DNA of 40,647 nt from Myxococcales bacterium (GTDB lineage Bacteria; Myxococcota_A; Polyangia; Polyangiales; JAFGIB01), in the NCBI GenBank assembly GCA_028817905.1, contig JAPPOR010000805.1:1-40647 (forward strand), given 5' to 3'. Shown piece by piece: positions 1 through 8,577 of this stretch. How positions within the stretch are numbered: the stretch's first letter is position 1; each line of letters begins with the position of its first letter. A model generated the notes under the pieces. The model was not told the DNA's origin, searched no databases, and worked only from the letters and a program-made list of their open reading frames with translations. Both the position numbers and the translations under genes were made by a program.

Positions 1-287
1 GGCCACAGCCGAACAAGACTCAAACATCGCAAATGCCCTTGACCCGCCTCATAGAAGGCTCTGGGACGGAATCACCACAACGGGTGGTCGATTCGACTGC
101 GCCCCTGGTCGGGACATGTGATCGGCACTCTCACCACAGCCTGTCCCCAACTTAGCCACAATATGTCGGTTTCGTCGCTGTGCTTGGAGAGGGTGGTTGG
201 TGGCACGGCTCTTGAATGCTCTACCTCGTGGCGGACGATCTCTGTGGAGCGTCCGGTGCGACCCTTGTCGGAGGAGTAGGCAACGCG

Positions 288-986
288 ATGGAAGTGGGAT
301 CGGACCGCAGACGCACCAAGCGTACGGAGGTGGAGGGCACGGCAGTCATGTGGTGCGACGGCGCAACCGCCAAGCGATACCACGTAGCTGACATCTCCTT
401 GGGTGGTTGCCAGCTGCGAGACGGCCCTTTGAGGCCAGTGGGGGAGACCTGCGCCACGGTGATTAGCATCGCTGACGGTCGGCGTTTGACCGTGTCTGCC
501 CGCGTGGTTCGCCGCTTTGAAGGTGCAGACGGCACGACGGGTATGGGGTTGGCCTTCACGCAAGACAGCCGTCACACAGCAGCCTCCCTGCCGGAGCTTG
601 CACCGACTCGAGATGGTGAGGAGTCCCTTTCTCAAACCGACTGCGTCCTCGTCGTCCATGCCCACCGGGATACGCGCAAGCGGCTCACCGGCGCGCTCGA
701 GCGGCTAGGCTACGACGTGATCGCTGTAGCATCTCCGTTTGAGGCGATCTGGGCGCTCGAGCATCAAGGTGCGAGGATTCGCGCTGTGTTGGTCAGTGCG
801 CGGCTGGAGTCAACCGACCCGAACGACCTGCTGCGCTTCGTTGCCCGTCGGCACCCGCGGGTCAAGCGTGTGTTGATGCAGACATATCCGGGGGATTGCC
901 CGGCCAATGACGTTCACCCCGAAGTAGATCATGTCGTGCCGGACGAGCCGTGGGACGTCTGGTCCCTGTTTTCAGAATTCGGTTGA
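288..986 (+). CDS. PilZ domain protein with C-terminal receiver-like domain
   Basis: ORF 216-986; more likely start ATG at 288 (MEVGSDRRRTKRTEVEG). RRRxKR plus 'DISLGGCQL' fits the PilZ RxxxR and (D/N)xSxxG motifs; C-terminus 'DCVLVVHAHRDTRKRLTGALERLGYDVIAVASPFEAIWAL' is receiver-like. Confidence 0.75.
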   Translation: MEVGSDRRRTKRTEVEGTAVMWCDGATAKRYHVADISLGGCQLRDGPLRPVGETCATVISIADGRRLTVSARVVRRFEGADGTTGMGLAFTQDSRHTAASLPELAPTRDGEESLSQTDCVLVVHAHRDTRKRLTGALERLGYDVIAVASPFEAIWALEHQGARIRAVLVSARLESTDPNDLLRFVARRHPRVKRVLMQTYPGDCPANDVHPEVDHVVPDEPWDVWSLFSEFG

Positions 987-1268
987 TCGACTCGGACGTG
1001 CGGCCCACCGGGCGGTGAGGTCATCCGGGCAGCTCCCAACCGGCTGGCGAAATCGTGTGCGAGGGCGCCAAGCTCCTACAGCCCCCGATAGGGAGCCTGG
1101 CGCGCTTGCATTCGGCCTGGGTTGATCGGCTCAGATGTGATCTGCGGCCCACCTCGCCGTGATGCCGGGTCCGGGCAGGTCCACCCACGGGTCGGCACAA
1201 CGGTGTGCGAGGGCGCCAAGCACCTACAGCCCCCGATGGGGAGCCTGGTGCGACTGCAACGGCCGGGG
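981..1268. repeat. Imperfect tandem duplication, two units of about 140 bp
   Basis: 'ggttgatcg(a/g)ctc(g/a)ga(c/t)gtg' at 981 and 1120; 'gtgtgcgagggcgccaag(c/c)(t/a)cctacagcccccgat(a/g)gggagcctgg(c/t)gcg' at 1055 and 1203. Confidence 0.85.
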
Positions 1269-1282
1269 CATGCTTGGCACGC

Positions 1283-1762
1283 GTGTCAGACCTTGAGGCA
1301 CAGGAACTCTATGCTCTGAGTTCTCCCCTATCGCCGGCTGATGCAGCCGCGCGGTTGCGCCGGCTTGGGCCGTCCGCCCCTCGTGTCACGCCCCATCGGC
1401 AGGTGCTCGCACTTGAGCTATTGGTGGCGTGCGACCCTCTGTCTGCACCGATCGAAGTGGAGATCGAGTCGCGGCACAGCGGCTCTTTCGTGACCGTGCG
1501 TGTTGGGGAGAATGCGTTTCTGCGCGACTTCGCTCGCGTTGTGCGGATTGTCCTAACCGCCTATGCGCTTGGCGCCCTGCTTCACATCTGCGTCAACCTT
1601 TCGGGTGCCGGGATGGTTCACGCTCTGGTTGGTGTCGTGCTCGGCTGGACCTTCCTGCTCTCGGCTCTTGCGTTCGGCGTGCGTGTGGCAATCGACCACG
1701 GTGCCCGGGAGATTCAGCGCCTGCGTTTGCGACACCAGTTGGCTCGCCTGCTATGCCGTTAG
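1283..1762 (+). CDS. Hypothetical membrane protein
   Basis: ORF 1205-1762; the first ATG/GTG codons lie inside the tandem repeat, so GTG 1283 (VSDLEAQELYALSS) is a plausible start. Two hydrophobic segments near the C-terminus. Confidence 0.5.
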   Translation: MSDLEAQELYALSSPLSPADAAARLRRLGPSAPRVTPHRQVLALELLVACDPLSAPIEVEIESRHSGSFVTVRVGENAFLRDFARVVRIVLTAYALGALLHICVNLSGAGMVHALVGVVLGWTFLLSALAFGVRVAIDHGAREIQRLRLRHQLARLLCR

Positions 1763-1851
1763 GCCGGAATGATGGTGAACTCCCCATCGCCTCGCTTGTT
1801 CTTCGGCTTCATACGGCTTTCGCTGCCCTAGCCCGCGCACAATTGCTCGAC

Positions 1852-1967
1852 TCCGCAGGGCTTTCGCTTCAGTCGCAAATACAGCGAGTATTCCCTCCTT
1901 CAGCGAAAGCCCTGCGAAGCCGATCACTTGCACGAGCATCGCGTGCCTTGGTGATGGATGCGGGCTA
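1852..1967 (-). repeat. Dispersed intergenic palindromic repeat, copy A
   Basis: Minus strand TAGCCCGCATCCATCACCAAGGC...GTGCAAGTGATCGGCTTCGCAGGGCTTTCGCTGAAGGAGG...; contains 15-bp perfect inverted arms 1854-1868 / 1902-1916; matches 35072-35178. Confidence 0.85.
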
Positions 1968-3398
1968 GCGGACGAGCTGTGTGTAGATCCCGCTGTCTCC
2001 GTAGTCGCCAAAGTTGGTGTAGGGCGAATCATCCGGTTTGCGCGCGCCCACGGCATTGAGGAAGGTGGTTAGCAGCTTGTTGTGAGGTGCATCGGCATCG
2101 TTGCGCGTGTTGTCCTGGTTGGTGACCTTGATGTACTCGCCGGTGCGGAAGTAACCGCCGCAGCTACCCGCGATGACGAACGGCAGGTCCCGGAAGTCAT
2201 GGTCCTTCCCGTCTGACAGCTCGTTTGCCCACACGACCGCGCTGTTGTCGAGCACGCTGCTGCCTCCTTCGTCGTAGGCGTCCAACAGGTCCAGTAGGTA
2301 CTTGAACTCACCGGCGTGCCAGCGGTCGATCTCGTAAATCATGTCCAAGTACCCGGCCACCGCGTCGCCGCTATCATCATCCCTGGTGTTGCCATGGGAC
2401 AGCTTGTGATGGTTGTACTGGTGGTTCATCCCGTCCCAGGTATAGATCGGTCCACCAGATCCGTTGCCGAGCTGCAGCGTCGCAACGCGTGTGTAGTCAC
2501 ATGCGATGGCAAGCGCCATGACCTGCATTTGCAGTCGCCCGATGGTCTTGAACTCGGAGTCGTAGGCGACGTTGTCCGGGTCGATTGCCATCAGCTGGCT
2601 GGTCACGTCGGTGGGTAGGTTGCAGCCGATCAGGCCGGCTGAGCCCATGGCCTGCTCTACCTCCCGCACAGCGGAGAAGTGCATGTCGAGCTTGTCCTGA
2701 TCGGCCTTGCTGATACCGGCGCGCTTGAGCTGTTCGAAGTCATCGGCGACCAAGTCCAGGACGCTCCGTCGGCGCAGGTTCTCGGCCATCATCTGGCTCG
2801 TGGCGCTGTCGTTAGCCACACCCATGAAGTCCTGATAGGCAAGGTAGGGGTTGTTTTCAGCGATCGCAGGTTGCCCGGGTCCCGTGTACGAAATCGAGCC
2901 CAACACACCGCGGCGGTGCGGCCCGACCCGCAGGTTGAGTGGCGATCGGCCGCCTGGGTTGATGCTCTTGGCCATCTCCTGGTCCACCGAGATGCCGCTG
3001 GCATACAGGTCCTCCGTGTCCTGCAGGTTGGTCGCGGTTAGCTTTTGCCCCATACCCATCGAGTGATCGCATCCCGCGGTACCGTCCCAGCCGAAGCCCT
3101 TTGGCACCATGTGAATGCCTCGAGGGATCAGCAGACGATCGGCGTAGTCGCGAATGGGGTAGAGGGCTTGGTTCGCGCCGAAGGACCCAGGTGTGAGCGT
3201 TCCGTAGGCGCTCGGCCAGAAGCGGTCCATGTTCACGCCGTTGCATTCGAAGAAGAGCACAAAGCGCTTCGGCTGGGTGAGCATCTGGCCTCGGGCAAGT
3301 TTCGGCACGAGGGACTCGAGGAAGGGTAGGCCCAGCGCGATGCCGCCGAGCCCTCGCAGAAAACGTCGGCGATGCACGTGGCGACGTAGTGTGCTCAC
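1965..3398 (-). CDS. DUF1552 domain-containing protein, probable Tat-type signal
   Basis: GTG start at 3398 (VSTLRRHVHRRRFLRGLGGIALGLPFLESLVPKLARG), 'KRFVLFFECNGVNMDRFWP' and 'LQLGNGSGGPIYTWDGMNHQYNHHKLSH' are characteristic of DUF1552. GTGA overlap with the upstream gene. Confidence 0.85.
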   Translation of the reverse strand: MSTLRRHVHRRRFLRGLGGIALGLPFLESLVPKLARGQMLTQPKRFVLFFECNGVNMDRFWPSAYGTLTPGSFGANQALYPIRDYADRLLIPRGIHMVPKGFGWDGTAGCDHSMGMGQKLTATNLQDTEDLYASGISVDQEMAKSINPGGRSPLNLRVGPHRRGVLGSISYTGPGQPAIAENNPYLAYQDFMGVANDSATSQMMAENLRRRSVLDLVADDFEQLKRAGISKADQDKLDMHFSAVREVEQAMGSAGLIGCNLPTDVTSQLMAIDPDNVAYDSEFKTIGRLQMQVMALAIACDYTRVATLQLGNGSGGPIYTWDGMNHQYNHHKLSHGNTRDDDSGDAVAGYLDMIYEIDRWHAGEFKYLLDLLDAYDEGGSSVLDNSAVVWANELSDGKDHDFRDLPFVIAGSCGGYFRTGEYIKVTNQDNTRNDADAPHNKLLTTFLNAVGARKPDDSPYTNFGDYGDSGIYTQLVR

Positions 3399-5176
3399 GG
3401 TGTCACCTCCGCCTTGCGCAGCAGGAACGCGCGGGTTTGCGTCAGGTCCATGATCATGTCCTTTACTGCGTATCCTTCCTCTCCCAGTTGGTCCGCCAAG
3501 TAGTCGAGTGTACAGCTGTCTCCGCCGTTCTCGCGTCTGCCGTAGGCGTAGCGCAGATACTGGGTTGCGAAGCAGTGGCGCGCGGCCTGGGATTCCGCGA
3601 TCCGTTGAGAGAACTCGAGGGCGCCATCGAATGAAGCGCTTTCGCCATCGATTGTCAGGCTTGCGCTGGCATCCACCGGCTCGCCGTGGTCCGTTGTGCG
3701 GTGTTGACCCGCGGCGTCGTAGTGTTCGAACGCGTACCCTGCCGGGTTGATGATCCCGTGGCATCCGTTGCACGCAGCCGGCGACGTGTGGACCTCAACT
3801 TGCTGGCGGGTCGTCTTGATGTCCCCCTCTATGGGCGGCAGGTTGAAGTCCACGTCGCCGGGTGGGTCAGGCAGGTTCGAGCAAAGGATTCTGCGATGCA
3901 CGAACACACCGCGATGGATGGGTGAGCTTCGGTCTGGGAACGCGTGCGAGGTAAGGAAGCCAAGCTGCGTCAGCAGTCCGGCGCGCTCGGCTGGATCCAG
4001 CTCCACGCGTTCGAACCCATCGCGCCCCGTTGTGGGCAAGCCATAGTATGGGGCCAGGGCATCATCGACGTAGGTAAAGCTGCTCGTGTAGAGCTGCGCG
4101 AACGGATCTTGTCGCTCGAACACGATCTCGCGCAGGTACAGACGCACCTCTTCCGCCATCGAGTCGCTGATCGTCGAGCTCCAATCGGGGAACTGATTGG
4201 GGTCCTTGCTGAGGTCCTCGAAGCGAGCGAAATCGAGCCACTGGCGAGCGAAGTCGTCGAGCACCTGTCGCGCCTTTTGGGATTTCAGCATCCTGTCGGC
4301 CTGGATGGCGACGCCATCGGGGCTACCCAGCTGGCCCGTTTCGGCGGCGTCGAGCAGTTCGTCATCGGGCATTGTGTTCCAGAGCATGTAGGAAAGCCGG
4401 GTCGCGACTTCGAAGCCGTTCAGCAGGACGAACCCCTCGGCGTTTGTGTCCTGGCTGAGCTCCACGCGGTAGAGGAACTTGGGTGACTGCAGCATCGCTT
4501 CAAGGACGAGTTGGAGGCCATCGTCGAATGGGCTGCCGCTGCCGATTAGGGCGTCGCCCTGTGTGTGTAGATCCAGATACGCGGCGGTTTCCATCTGCGT
4601 CAGCGGCCGACGGAACGCGCGTCGGCCCAGTGATTCGATGGTCTGTCGAGCGCAATCTGCATCGCTCGTTGTGCAGTTGATAAGGAGGTTGCGCGCGTCG
4701 ACATCGGCAACCGCTGTGGCAGCGAGCTCCTCGGCTGCGCGTCGGTAGTCTCGCGCGAGGCGATCGGGCACGATCAGGCCTTCGGCGCTGTTGTCGAAGC
4801 CGGCGAAGGTTGCATCGGTGAGGAAGGCGTTCGCGGGCTCGGTGTCTAGGCCCAACAGATCGAAGATGGTGCGGTTGTATTGAGTGTGTGTCAGGCGTAC
4901 CAGTCGGGTGGCGGGCTCGGCCTCGCCAGGAGCGCACGGTGTCTCGCTGGCTTCGCCCACGAAATCGCCGTCCTCGGGTGATCTGATGGGGTCGGTGCCA
5001 CCCGGCTCCTGATCGTTTCCGTTGTCCGGCACGTTGCCGGGCGCTCCTGGTCCGCTCGGTTGCCCGGAGTCGTCCGATGGGTTGCCCGGGTTGCTGCCCG
5101 TGCCGACGTCTCCGGAGCAGGCGAGGGCTGTCACCACCGCCCAGACCGCAACCCGCGCGACCCGTTCACCTCCCAT
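3395..5176 (-). CDS. DUF1592/DUF1588/DUF1585-type lipoprotein with CxxCH motif
   Basis: 'RLTHTQYNRTIFDLLGL', 'RAFRRPLTQMETAAYLDLH', 'HRRILCSNLPDPP', 'TSPAACNGCHGIINPAGYAFEHYDAAG'; N-terminal lipoprotein-like 'VVTALACSGD'. Confidence 0.88.
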   Translation of the reverse strand: MGGERVARVAVWAVVTALACSGDVGTGSNPGNPSDDSGQPSGPGAPGNVPDNGNDQEPGGTDPIRSPEDGDFVGEASETPCAPGEAEPATRLVRLTHTQYNRTIFDLLGLDTEPANAFLTDATFAGFDNSAEGLIVPDRLARDYRRAAEELAATAVADVDARNLLINCTTSDADCARQTIESLGRRAFRRPLTQMETAAYLDLHTQGDALIGSGSPFDDGLQLVLEAMLQSPKFLYRVELSQDTNAEGFVLLNGFEVATRLSYMLWNTMPDDELLDAAETGQLGSPDGVAIQADRMLKSQKARQVLDDFARQWLDFARFEDLSKDPNQFPDWSSTISDSMAEEVRLYLREIVFERQDPFAQLYTSSFTYVDDALAPYYGLPTTGRDGFERVELDPAERAGLLTQLGFLTSHAFPDRSSPIHRGVFVHRRILCSNLPDPPGDVDFNLPPIEGDIKTTRQQVEVHTSPAACNGCHGIINPAGYAFEHYDAAGQHRTTDHGEPVDASASLTIDGESASFDGALEFSQRIAESQAARHCFATQYLRYAYGRRENGGDSCTLDYLADQLGEEGYAVKDMIMDLTQTRAFLLRKAEVTP

Positions 5177-5243
5177 GTCGTCCCCCCGCGTTCGTGGCTA
5201 AACCATGCTCCACCATACTCCTGTTTGTAACCCGAGCGGCCCA

Positions 5244-5262
5244 GACCAGGTCATACCTGGTC
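5244..5262. promoter_or_regulatory. Perfect 8-bp inverted repeat, candidate operator or hairpin upstream of DUF1592 gene
   Basis: GACCAGGT-CAT-ACCTGGTC, about 70 bp upstream of the 5176 start codon. Confidence 0.5.
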
Positions 5263-5406
5263 GAGACTTTTTGCCTATGGCTGCGGGGGTGTCCCGGGTG
5301 GAAATTCCTGATTGCTGGGAAGGTGCACGCCAAACCCAGCAGAACTTCTGGCTCACGTGTCGGTGAACCGGCGCCCTGGGCAGTTGATGTGGGGGTAGGC
5401 GTTCGC

Positions 5407-5925
5407 CTATTTCAGCACAGAAAGGCGGTCGTTGTGCCGTTTCTGGGAGGAGTTGTAGTCGTCCTGCGTCAGGCCCAGCGACGCGGCGGTGCGTCGCAAG
5501 AGGTCCGACTCAGAAAGGGAGATCTCGCCGTCGGATGCCGCCAAGTCCACGAGCACATCGAGGACCTCTCGGCGTAGTTCGACCTCGACCAACTCGCGCA
5601 GGTCCCGGGTGTAGTTCTGGCTGTTGGCCGTGCCCAGTTCGACGATCGCCCTGTCGACCAAATGGCAGATGGCGTCCACACCTTCCGGTGGCAACGTGTG
5701 GAGGCGCGCTAGGTCGGCACGGATGCGTGCACGCTCGTCCTGCGAATACTCGCGGTCAGCGTATGCTACGACGGCCAACAGGCCTGCGATCGCAGTGACG
5801 ATCCGCACGTCTTGATCGTCGGCTCCTGGCATATGCTCGCCGACTAGAGAAGCGAGCTCCCGAGCAACGGGCGCGCGGGGTGGTGGAGACGAACTTCGGG
5901 CTTGGCGAAAGAACATCGCAACCAC
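5407..5925 (-). CDS. TerB-like (tellurite resistance TerB family) protein
   Basis: 'VTAIAGLLAVVAYADREYSQDERARIRADLARL' and 'LDVLVDLAASDGEISLSESDLLRRTAASLGLTQDDYNSSQKRH' are TerB-like helical repeats. Confidence 0.75.
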   Translation of the reverse strand: MVAMFFRQARSSSPPPRAPVARELASLVGEHMPGADDQDVRIVTAIAGLLAVVAYADREYSQDERARIRADLARLHTLPPEGVDAICHLVDRAIVELGTANSQNYTRDLRELVEVELRREVLDVLVDLAASDGEISLSESDLLRRTAASLGLTQDDYNSSQKRHNDRLSVLK

Positions 5926-5974
5926 ATCGTCTCACACTCACGCCCCAGGAATCAATTCCGTGGTGTCCGGAACA

Positions 5975-6802
5975 TCAGTTGGACGCGTTGGCTTCCACTG
6001 AACGCGCATCAGCAAGATCTCGCATCCAGTCACCCGCCAGGTTGAAGCCAAGTACTGTCAAGGAGATCGCGCTTCCGGCGATCAGGGCCACATGCGGGAA
6101 GCGAAGCAGGACGGCGCTTCCCTGATCGAGCAGTGCCCCCCAGCTCGCGCGCGCCCCCGGGCCGAGGCCCAGGAACGAGAGGGTCGACTCCGCAAGTATC
6201 GCCATACCCAGGCCGGAGGTCGCTTGTACCACGAGCGGTCCCCATAAGTTTGGCGCGATGTGGCGTGCTAGGATTCGCAGCTGGCCGGCGCCCAGCGCCC
6301 GTGCTGCCAGCACGAACTCCATTTGGCGAAGGGTCAGCGTTTGGGCGCGCGCGATGCGCGCAAACAAGACCCAGCCGGTAGCTGACAGGGCGACCACCAC
6401 GTGCGTGATCCCGGGGTTGGCGGTGAGCGCCATGATCCCGATTGCGAGCAAGATGCCGGGAAAGGCCTGAACCAGGTCTGCGAATGCGCTCACCACATGG
6501 TCGGTTCTGCCGCCGAAGTAGCCCGCGATGGTGCCCAGTGTGGTGCCTACCGCCAGCGATAGGCCCACCGACAGCAGCGCGATCACCGCTGCTAAACGGG
6601 CGCCGTGCAAGAGGACGCTGAGAATGTCCGTTCCGTTGTCGCTTGTGCCGAGCGGGTGGTCTGCGCTGGGCAGTTCGAAGGCGTGTTCCAGGGCGATCGC
6701 CTCCGGTGCGTACGGTGAGAGAGCTGGCCCAACGAGGGCGGTCATGGCAAAGGCGCCCACGATGAGAGGTCCCAAGCGAAGCGCAGGCCGAGACCGGTTC
6801 AT
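5975..6802 (-). CDS. ABC transporter permease, DppC/OppC type
   Basis: 'HPLGTSDNGTDILSVLLHGARLAAVIALLSVGLSLAVGTTLGTIAGYFGG' and 'ESTLSFLGLGPGARASWGALLDQG' typical of peptide/nickel permease C; ATGA overlap with upstream permease. Confidence 0.92.
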   Translation of the reverse strand: MNRSRPALRLGPLIVGAFAMTALVGPALSPYAPEAIALEHAFELPSADHPLGTSDNGTDILSVLLHGARLAAVIALLSVGLSLAVGTTLGTIAGYFGGRTDHVVSAFADLVQAFPGILLAIGIMALTANPGITHVVVALSATGWVLFARIARAQTLTLRQMEFVLAARALGAGQLRILARHIAPNLWGPLVVQATSGLGMAILAESTLSFLGLGPGARASWGALLDQGSAVLLRFPHVALIAGSAISLTVLGFNLAGDWMRDLADARSVEANASN

Positions 6803-7740
6803 GCCAGCCTTACGCGCGGATCGATCCAGACATAGAACAGATCGACCAGCAAGTTGACGGTCACGTAAATGAGGGCGATGACGAGCACGCAGCCCTGCAC
6901 GACCGGGATATCGCGGTCGAAGAAGGCTTCAAGGAACAGCGTGCCCAAGCCTGGACGCTCGAAGATCTTCTCGGTGATGACCGCACCGGATAGCAGTGCC
7001 CCCAGCTGGGCAGCCGCTACTGTGATGACCGGCATGAGCGCGTTGCGCAGGGCGTGCCTGAACAACACCGTCGCTGGGGAAAGCCCCCTAGCGCGGGCAG
7101 CTTGAATGTAGGGTTCGGATAGGACTTCGATCAGAGCGCCGCGTGTTTGGCGCGCGAGAATCGCCATCAGCGCCGTACCCACCGTGATGGTCGGTAGGAT
7201 CAGTGCGGCACCCGTGGTGCTGTCCGACCCCGGCATTGGAAGCAGTTGTAGTTGGACGCCAAAGCCGAGGACCAACAAGGGGCCCAGCCAGATGTTGGGG
7301 ATGGCGATCCCGAGCATGGCGGCCGTCGTCGCAACTCGGTCCCCAAGGCGCCCACGTTTGAGCGCGGCCACGGCTCCAAGCGGAATAGCGAGCGCGAGCG
7401 CGAAGGCGAGCGACGACAGCGCTAGCCACGCCGTGTGAGGCATGGCTTCGCGGAGCAGAGAGGCCACGCTAGCTTGGCGCTGCCGGAACGAGTTCCCCAG
7501 GGAGCCGTCGGCCACATCCGACAGGAAATGGCCGTACTGCGAGAGCAATGGCTGATCGAGGCGGAGTGTCCGTCGCAGGTCAGCTCGGTCTTCTGGTGAT
7601 GCTTGGTCCCCCAGGATCACGTCCACCGGGTCCCCCGGCACCAGGTGAATCATCAGGAAGACAAGCGAGATGACCGCCCATACCGTCAGCGCGGCCCGCA
7701 TCGTTCGCAACCCTAGGTAGCGTACGAAGGCCGCGTTCAT
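6799..7740 (-). CDS. ABC transporter permease, DppB/OppB type
   Basis: 'VWAVISLVFLMIHLVPGDPVDVILGD', 'PLLSQYGHFLSDVADGSLGNSFR', 'YIQAARARGLSPATVLFRHALRNALMPVITV'. Confidence 0.93.
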   Translation of the reverse strand: MNAAFVRYLGLRTMRAALTVWAVISLVFLMIHLVPGDPVDVILGDQASPEDRADLRRTLRLDQPLLSQYGHFLSDVADGSLGNSFRQRQASVASLLREAMPHTAWLALSSLAFALALAIPLGAVAALKRGRLGDRVATTAAMLGIAIPNIWLGPLLVLGFGVQLQLLPMPGSDSTTGAALILPTITVGTALMAILARQTRGALIEVLSEPYIQAARARGLSPATVLFRHALRNALMPVITVAAAQLGALLSGAVITEKIFERPGLGTLFLEAFFDRDIPVVQGCVLVIALIYVTVNLLVDLFYVWIDPRVRLA

Positions 7741-8211
7741 CTAGCTCCCGCCGTCCACGCCGCTATCGGGAAGCGGTACGCCTCCGTCCTCGGGGTGCGT
7801 CGATGACGCTTCCGGGTCCACCTGCATCAAGGTTGTCGTTTGGCCGCAGAAACGCTTGTCCTCGCCGTCAAGCACCTGTGCCTCACCAGCTCCCGGAACT
7901 CCGAACTCGTTCTGGTGCACGCACCGATATCCGTGCTCGGTGCGGCAGTCGCTGTCGCTGTCGCATTCCAACATGCAGAAGCTGCTGGAGAGTCGCTGGG
8001 TGTTCGGGCGGAACTGCACGCAGACCGCCTCCTCGGGGCACGTGTCGCGCTCGCAATTTGGCAGCGTGCAGTAGCCGCCCTGCTGGGTCAGATCGCACAA
8101 GCGGGTGCTCTGCGCTGAGCAATCGAGACCGGTCTCACATGCGTCCCCGATGGCGGGGGCACAGGCACAGGCGAACAATATACAACCAAACATCAGACAG
8201 GCGCGGGCCAT
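7741..8211 (-). CDS. Cys-rich lipoprotein, hypothetical
   Basis: ATG at 8211 gives MARACLMFGCILFACACAPAIGDACETGLDCS...; stop TAG directly abuts the permease ATG (TAGATG). Confidence 0.7.
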   Translation of the reverse strand: MARACLMFGCILFACACAPAIGDACETGLDCSAQSTRLCDLTQQGGYCTLPNCERDTCPEEAVCVQFRPNTQRLSSSFCMLECDSDSDCRTEHGYRCVHQNEFGVPGAGEAQVLDGEDKRFCGQTTTLMQVDPEASSTHPEDGGVPLPDSGVDGGS

Positions 8212-8577
8212 GGCGGCGGGAGGATAGCTTGCATCGAGCGCCTGGTCACGACCGACGATACGGATTCTGCCCATGGCTGGGATCGCAGTGCCGTGGGGTC
8301 TTACTGGACATCCCGGCGCGGGCATGCCAGTCCCGAAGGGGTGAGAGGGTCGGCCAGAACTAGCCCGCGGCGCCTTTTCGCCAAGAAGTTCCCGGTTGCG
8401 GCGTCGTGCGCACTCCAATTGCGGCAGGGCCTGAAAGAGGCCCCATCGGTGACCGAGGAGCGGGCAGCGGCGCGACGAGGCTCGGCGGGGTCTCCGGCTG
8501 GATCTCCGGCTGGTCCTACGGCCATCACGAGGATCTCGAGGATAGGGAGGTGGCTGTCTGTTCCGGCCCATCCAGCC

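Noticed and set aside
72-665. 197-aa minus-strand ORF antisense to the PilZ gene
   Set aside because: No recognisable motif; lies opposite a gene with clear domain signal; typical spurious antisense ORF in high-GC DNA.
1751-2056. ORF 'AMLVQVIGFAGLSLKEGILAVFATEAKALRS' and its parallel at 34863-35294
   Set aside because: Shared translation reflects the dispersed nucleotide repeat. Differences between copies A and B are not biased to synonymous sites in this frame, so I treat it as a repeat, not a protein family.
5244-5275. GACCAGGTCATACCTGGTC + TTTTT as a plus-strand terminator
   Set aside because: No plus-strand gene ends nearby; kept as an operator/hairpin candidate instead.
8470-8520. Short repeat tctccggctgg x2 upstream of the lytic transglycosylase
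   Set aside because: Only two 12-bp units in GC-rich DNA; not distinctive.
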